In this document: piece by piece, positions 4,681 through 7,155 of the stretch | Position numbering within the stretch: the first letter of the stretch is position 1 | How the letters are laid out: each line of letters opens with the position of its first letter | From: CAUVKI01 sp963552605 | GTDB lineage: Bacteria > Bacillota > Clostridia > Tissierellales > Peptoniphilaceae | Assembly (NCBI GenBank): GCA_963552605.1 | Contig: CAUVKI010000058.1 | Coordinates: 1 to 7,155, forward strand | DNA: 7,155 nucleotides | Direction: 5' to 3' | Position numbers and translations under genes: made by a program | The notes under the pieces: generated by a model | What the model was told of the DNA's origin: nothing | The model's input: the letters and a program-made list of their open reading frames with translations, nothing else | Database searches by the model: none

Positions 4681-5718
4681 TTAGTTCACGATGCCGCTTG
4701 AGTTTGCGGTATAGGTCGTGGTCGTTCCTGAACCCTTATCATAAACCGTAAAGCTTATGCTGTTGTAGTAATATTGCTGATACCTGTAATCTCCGTATCC
4801 TCCCCAGTATCCTCCGTATCCTCTGTAATCATAACCCGAGGGAGGATAGTATCCGTGCTTTGCATAATAAAGCTCGATATATTTGGACGGACTGGGATCC
4901 GATCCGTGTGTGCTTCTGTAATCCGAGATTATTGCGGAGTCGTAATACTCACCTCGGTAAGAGCCCCAGCCTCTATCATACCAGCTTCCGTCATACCAGC
5001 TTCCATAATATCCGTTTCTTGTGAAGTAGGGCACAACCGAAGTTTGAAGGAATGAAGCTATACCCGATCTGCTGATGGCATTTTTATTTGAACCGGAAAG
5101 ATTAACCGAGCAGGAATAGTTTCCGTTCGTTCCTCCCGACACGCTGTAAGAAGCGGATAAAGCAAAGCCGTCGATATTGGTTGAACTCACGCCTGAATTA
5201 AGAGCGGATTGAATATCTCCGTAGCTATAACCGTAATAACCGTAAGGATATCCGTAGGGATTGGCATAGCCTTTTGATTTCAAAAGGTCATCATACTTCT
5301 TTTGGATTGCGTCTCTCTCCTTTTCGAGTTTGCTGAGCTTTTCCTCGTAATCCTTTTTCTGATCTTTCATATCCTTATTGATCTTATTTATCTCGTCCTG
5401 TTTTTTAGAGACCTGATCGGTATAATAGGAGAGATTTGCCTGTTGAGTTTGGTCGCTCGTTATGACCACTCTGCGGTTTTGCTGATCCCAACTCACACTC
5501 ATTCCCAAAAGCTGCGAAGTTGCACGAATCGGAACATATGTTACCCCATTGATTATGATAGGATTAACTCCGATACTTACGGGCGACTGATCCTTGTAAA
5601 ATTGTAGCGGTCCCTGCCAATACCTGCCTGTCACATACCTGCCGCTTGCCTCGGACAAGGAAGCCGAAGCAATGAGCAGAAGCACCACAACACAAATAAT
5701 GCGTGCGTTTCTTTTCAT
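4681..5718 (-). CDS. Secreted stalk-domain (copper amine oxidase N-like) protein with coiled coil and Tyr/Gly-rich repeats
   Basis: A 345-residue exported protein. Residues 1-24 are a Sec signal peptide (probable cleavage after SEA). Residues about 40-90 form a copper-amine-oxidase N-terminal-like domain. This is the two-stranded module with VNPIIINGVTYVPIRATSQL and a closing WDQQNRRVVIT, common in surface proteins of Bacillota and not itself an oxidase. Residues about 96-150 form a charged coiled coil (QDEINKINKDMKDQKKDYEE onward). Then come a Tyr/Gly/Pro patch (152-167), a Ser/Asn-rich strand region, and Tyr/Gly-rich repeats at about 235-320 that include two tandem GSWYD units. There is no sorting signal or transmembrane helix after the signal peptide. 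AAGGGGG lies upstream of the start. The gene has its own promoter and terminator. It is likely a cell-surface or matrix protein; the ligand is unknown. Domain calls are strong and the role is inferred. Confidence 0.85.
   Translation of the reverse strand: MKRNARIICVVVLLLIASASLSEASGRYVTGRYWQGPLQFYKDQSPVSIGVNPIIINGVTYVPIRATSQLLGMSVSWDQQNRRVVITSDQTQQANLSYYTDQVSKKQDEINKINKDMKDQKKDYEEKLSKLEKERDAIQKKYDDLLKSKGYANPYGYPYGYYGYSYGDIQSALNSGVSSTNIDGFALSASYSVSGGTNGNYSCSVNLSGSNKNAISRSGIASFLQTSVVPYFTRNGYYGSWYDGSWYDRGWGSYRGEYYDSAIISDYRSTHGSDPSPSKYIELYYAKHGYYPPSGYDYRGYGGYWGGYGDYRYQQYYYNSISFTVYDKGSGTTTTYTANSSGIVN
4976..5004 (-). repeat. 15-bp tandem repeat inside the stalk-domain gene
   Basis: TCATACCAGCTTCCG (4976-4990) is followed directly by a second copy (4991-5004), which encodes two GSWYD units in the Tyr/Gly-rich region. 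The length is a multiple of three, so a copy change keeps the frame. Confidence 0.8.
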
Positions 5719-5755
5719 AAGAAAACCCCCTTAATATGTTTAATATACATCTTTA

Positions 5756-5784
5756 AATATACCACATCGTAAAGCTTCACGCAA
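5756..5784 (-). promoter_or_regulatory. Probable promoter of the stalk-domain gene
   Basis: On the minus strand, TTGCGT (5779-5784), a 17-bp spacer and TATATT (5756-5761), about 37 bases before the ATG. I see no terminator between apt and this promoter, so apt readthrough may contribute. Confidence 0.5.
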
Positions 5785-5818
5785 CAAACAAGTTATTACA
5801 ATTTCATTACAGCACTTT

Positions 5819-6343
5819 TCAGCTTTCGGGATATTTTATTATCGAAGCCACATCATAATTTTTAAGCAAATCCCTGCCTCTCAAACCCTCAAGCTCGATT
5901 AAGAATACTATCTTTACAATTTTCGCCCCGAGTTTTTCAAGCAGTTCGCATATCGCCTTTGTGGTGCCGCCGGTTGCGATTAAGTCGTCCACAATCACCA
6001 CCTTGTCATCGGGTTTTACAGCGTCTTTGTGCATTTCCAAAGCGGACGCTCCGTACTCGAGATTATAACTCACCTCGACGGTCTTTGCCGGAAGCTTCCC
6101 TTTTTTTCTCACCGGCACAAATGCTTTCCCCAAGTTGTAAGCAATCGGAACTCCGAATATAAAACCTCTTGATTCGGGACCTATAACTATATCAAAATCT
6201 TTATTCTCAATTTCACGGGACATCAAATCAACGGCAGCTCTCAAACCTTCTTTATCCGAAAGAAGCGTAGTTATGTCACGAAAAAGTATGCCCTTTTTCG
6301 GAAAGTCCGAGATCGTCCTTATATATTCCTCTATTTTTTTCAT
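5819..6343 (-). CDS. apt: Adenine phosphoribosyltransferase
   Basis: This cytoplasmic purine-salvage enzyme converts adenine and PRPP to AMP and pyrophosphate. The 174-residue length is typical for bacterial Apt. The N-terminus has the FPKKGILFRDITTLL block (14-28) that helps form the adenine pocket. VIGPESRGFIFG lies at 53-64, and the flexible catalytic loop with RKKGKLPAKTVEVSYNLEYG at 79-98. The PRPP-binding motif VVIVDDLIATGGTT is at 115-128, with the two aspartates at 119-120. All expected motifs are present and nothing looks truncated. GAGGAG sits eight bases before the ATG. The promoter at 6377-6405 lies directly upstream, and an IS end begins 17 bases beyond that promoter. The next gene downstream is the stalk-domain gene, so there is no link here with relA or recJ, which often neighbour apt. 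Confidence 0.97.
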   Translation of the reverse strand: MKKIEEYIRTISDFPKKGILFRDITTLLSDKEGLRAAVDLMSREIENKDFDIVIGPESRGFIFGVPIAYNLGKAFVPVRKKGKLPAKTVEVSYNLEYGASALEMHKDAVKPDDKVVIVDDLIATGGTTKAICELLEKLGAKIVKIVFLIELEGLRGRDLLKNYDVASIIKYPES

Positions 6344-6376
6344 ATCCTCAGCTCCTCATTTAAATTTTTCCACATC

Positions 6377-6405
6377 ATTGTAACATTTTTTACTCCCAAA
6401 CTCAA
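6377..6405 (-). promoter_or_regulatory. Sigma-A-type promoter of apt
   Basis: On the minus strand, TTGAGT (6400-6405), a 17-bp spacer and TACAAT (6377-6382), about 34 bases before the apt ATG. It is intact despite the IS end a few bases upstream. Confidence 0.7.
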
Positions 6406-6422
6406 GACGATAACTTTTTCGT

Positions 6423-6541
6423 CACGGAAATCAATTTTTAAAGAAACAAAAGATAGAGTATAATAGAGCTGTTATGAAAAACAACATAAAAGAATACTTT
6501 GAAGATGTAGAAACAAAAAGAGAATACAACGGCTATTTTTG
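6423..6541 (+). mobile_element. Solo left end of an ISAs1-family insertion sequence
   Basis: The sequence from 6423 (CACGGAAATCAATTTTT) to 6505 matches the reverse complement of 564-646 at 80 of 83 positions, so it is the same IS end in the opposite orientation. It contains a TATAAT box and the first transposase codons. This copy keeps about 14 more transposase codons than the one at 374-646. The element then stops abruptly at about 6535-6550, where ORF6N-derived sequence begins. No right end is present. Confidence 0.8.
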
Positions 6542-6617
6542 CAAAAATGAACCTGTTTCCGATTTTGAGGTCGAAAATTTCGACCTCAAAAATTCTCACT
6601 CCTCTTTAGTGAGTTGA
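6474..6617 (+). pseudogene. ISAs1-family transposase N-terminal fragment, chimeric tail
   Basis: The ATG at 6474 opens MKNNIKEYFEDVETKREYNG followed by YFCK, about 24 residues that look like a transposase N-terminus. The frame then reads antisense through the ORF6N pseudogene for 23 meaningless codons and ends in TGA at 6615-6617. The rest of the transposase is missing, so no function is expected. It converges on, and overlaps, the ORF6N remnant on the other strand. Confidence 0.7.
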
Positions 6618-6799
6618 AATCTGAAATCATCGTCAAATTTCTCAATATTATTCTTAACTTGCTGATTAAAAGCCTTTGTTTCATACCCATAGATCTCCGC
6701 CAATTCAAAGTCAAGCATAACCTTTTGTCCCCTGACAATATAAATCTTTTTTATAAGGGATTCGTGATTTGAAATCATCATTTCATCTTTTTTGTCCAT
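6551..6799 (-). pseudogene. ORF6N-domain gene, broken by an in-frame TGA and by an IS junction
   Basis: The ATG at 6799, with AGAGGA upstream, opens a frame that aligns block by block with the ORF6N protein at 1-254: IYIVRGQKVMLDFELAEIYGYE, FNQQVKNN, EKFDDDFRFQLTKEE. The frame ends at TGA (6596-6598) after 67 codons. Past it, the same frame continues in family-like sequence (EFLRSKFSTSKSETG) down to about 6551, so the TGA is a point nonsense mutation within the domain. It stands where the other copy has Phe and many family members have Trp (TGG to TGA would suffice). The remainder of the gene is replaced by the IS fragment. The product, if made, would be a 67-residue partial domain. The first 20 codons of a longer reading (from 6859) overlap the recombinase remnant and are not used. 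Confidence 0.78.
6563..6591. repeat. 29-bp perfect palindrome with one central base
   Basis: The arms TTTTGAGGTCGAAA (6563-6576) and TTTCGACCTCAAAA (6578-6591) are exact complements around A6577. It falls in the decayed ORF6N coding region between the TGA and the IS junction. No clean T-tract continues beyond the arms, so a terminator role is not convincing. Confidence 0.8.
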
Positions 6800-6812
6800 T
6801 TCTTTATCCTCT

Positions 6813-7040
6813 TTATTCAAATTTCCAAACGATCTCCACCTTGTCCTTGTCATAAACATAGATTCTGTCTACCACTTCGTTGATCCGGTCTAAAACAAGT
6901 TCTCCTCCCGCTACCGCTTCTCTTAACTTATCGACATTCAGATGATGTCTTGAAGCTGTATTTTCTTGTATCTTGTCCTCTATGACCGATATTTCCTGTT
7001 CGATGTTCTTTGTGTCAAGGATTCCCGTTTTGAGAGGCAT
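6813..7040 (-). pseudogene. Probable C-terminal remnant of a site-specific (large serine) recombinase
   Basis: A 75-codon frame holds a helical part (NIEQEISVIEDKIQENTASR), a LREAVAGGELVLDRINEVVD helix, and the ending RIYVYDKDKVEIVWKFE. An ending with 'V-x-x-I-x-V-Y-D' and an acidic, hydrophobic final strand is typical of the C-terminus of large serine recombinases of phages and integrative elements. The catalytic resolvase domain and the recombinase domain are absent. A stop lies in frame a few codons before the ATG at 7040, so this is a fragment unless a short gene has been missed. GGAGA precedes that ATG. The ORF6N gene begins 14 bases after its stop, which suggests both came from one element. 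The recombinase call comes from the C-terminal pattern only. Confidence 0.5.
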
Positions 7041-7155
7041 TCGTCTTTCTCCATTATACCTTGTTTATGCCTTTCATAACACTGCATTTTGACGGATATA
7101 ACTTATACTAAAATTCTATAAATTTATTGAATATCAAATATAAATATGCTAAACT
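7041..7155. other. A+T-rich edge region without a supportable gene
   Basis: The last 115 bases are A+T-rich and have stops in the frames I followed on the minus strand. TATAAT-like boxes occur but no convincing -35 pairs with them. Whatever preceded the recombinase remnant is outside the window or deleted. Confidence 0.4.

Noticed and set aside
4780..5010. CRISPR-like or other non-coding repeat array
   Set aside because: The repeats are short coding repeats of Tyr/Gly codons inside an exported protein, with no unique spacers.
6563..6591. Bidirectional terminator
   Set aside because: The arms are strong, but no sustained T-run follows on either strand beyond the palindrome, and it sits in former coding sequence.
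1..7155. A defence island, toxin-antitoxin pair, or biosynthetic cluster
   Set aside because: Beyond the ORF6N and IS remnants, no nuclease, kinase, methylase, toxin or synthetase is visible, and the secreted proteins do not resemble a known system.

Overview
The window looks like a chromosomal stretch of a low-GC Gram-positive anaerobe (Bacillota). The evidence is A+T-rich intergenic DNA, strong AGGAGG-type ribosome binding sites, TTGACA/TATAAT promoters, the DUF1659-DUF2922-YvrJ trio, and a secreted protein with a copper-amine-oxidase-N ('stalk') domain. A Peptoniphilaceae or Tissierellia-like host is my best guess, but that is inference. Every intact gene lies on the minus strand, so transcription runs from high to low coordinates. 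Most units have a recognisable sigma-A promoter, and several end in a hairpin plus T-tract that works only in the minus direction.

Right edge, about 6420-7155: mobile-element wreckage. It holds a C-terminal remnant of what is probably a site-specific recombinase, then an ORF6N-domain gene broken by an in-frame TGA. That gene runs into the solo left end of an ISAs1-family insertion sequence.

Core, 926-6405. In transcription order this is: apt (adenine salvage); a secreted stalk-domain protein with a coiled coil and Tyr/Gly-rich repeats; a secreted 522-aa protein of unknown family; a C39-like cysteine peptidase without a signal peptide; the operon DUF1659-DUF2922-yvrJ, whose last gene encodes only 45 aa and overlaps its neighbour as TAATG; and a DIP1984-family (septicolysin-like) protein.

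Left edge, 1-925: no intact gene except an ORF6N-domain gene that runs off the window. The rest is a collapsed 273-bp ISAs1-family element with both terminal inverted repeats, a strong minus-strand terminator and a tRNA T-arm-like motif. The IS end here and the one at 6423 are nearly identical (80 of 83 bp) and in opposite orientation, so they bracket the core as an inverted repeat.

I do not see a clear new defence or biosynthetic system. The most interesting items are the IS and ORF6N scars on both sides of the core, the leaderless peptidase placed just upstream of a holin-shaped YvrJ protein, the short leader ORF before that operon, and the two unassigned secreted proteins.
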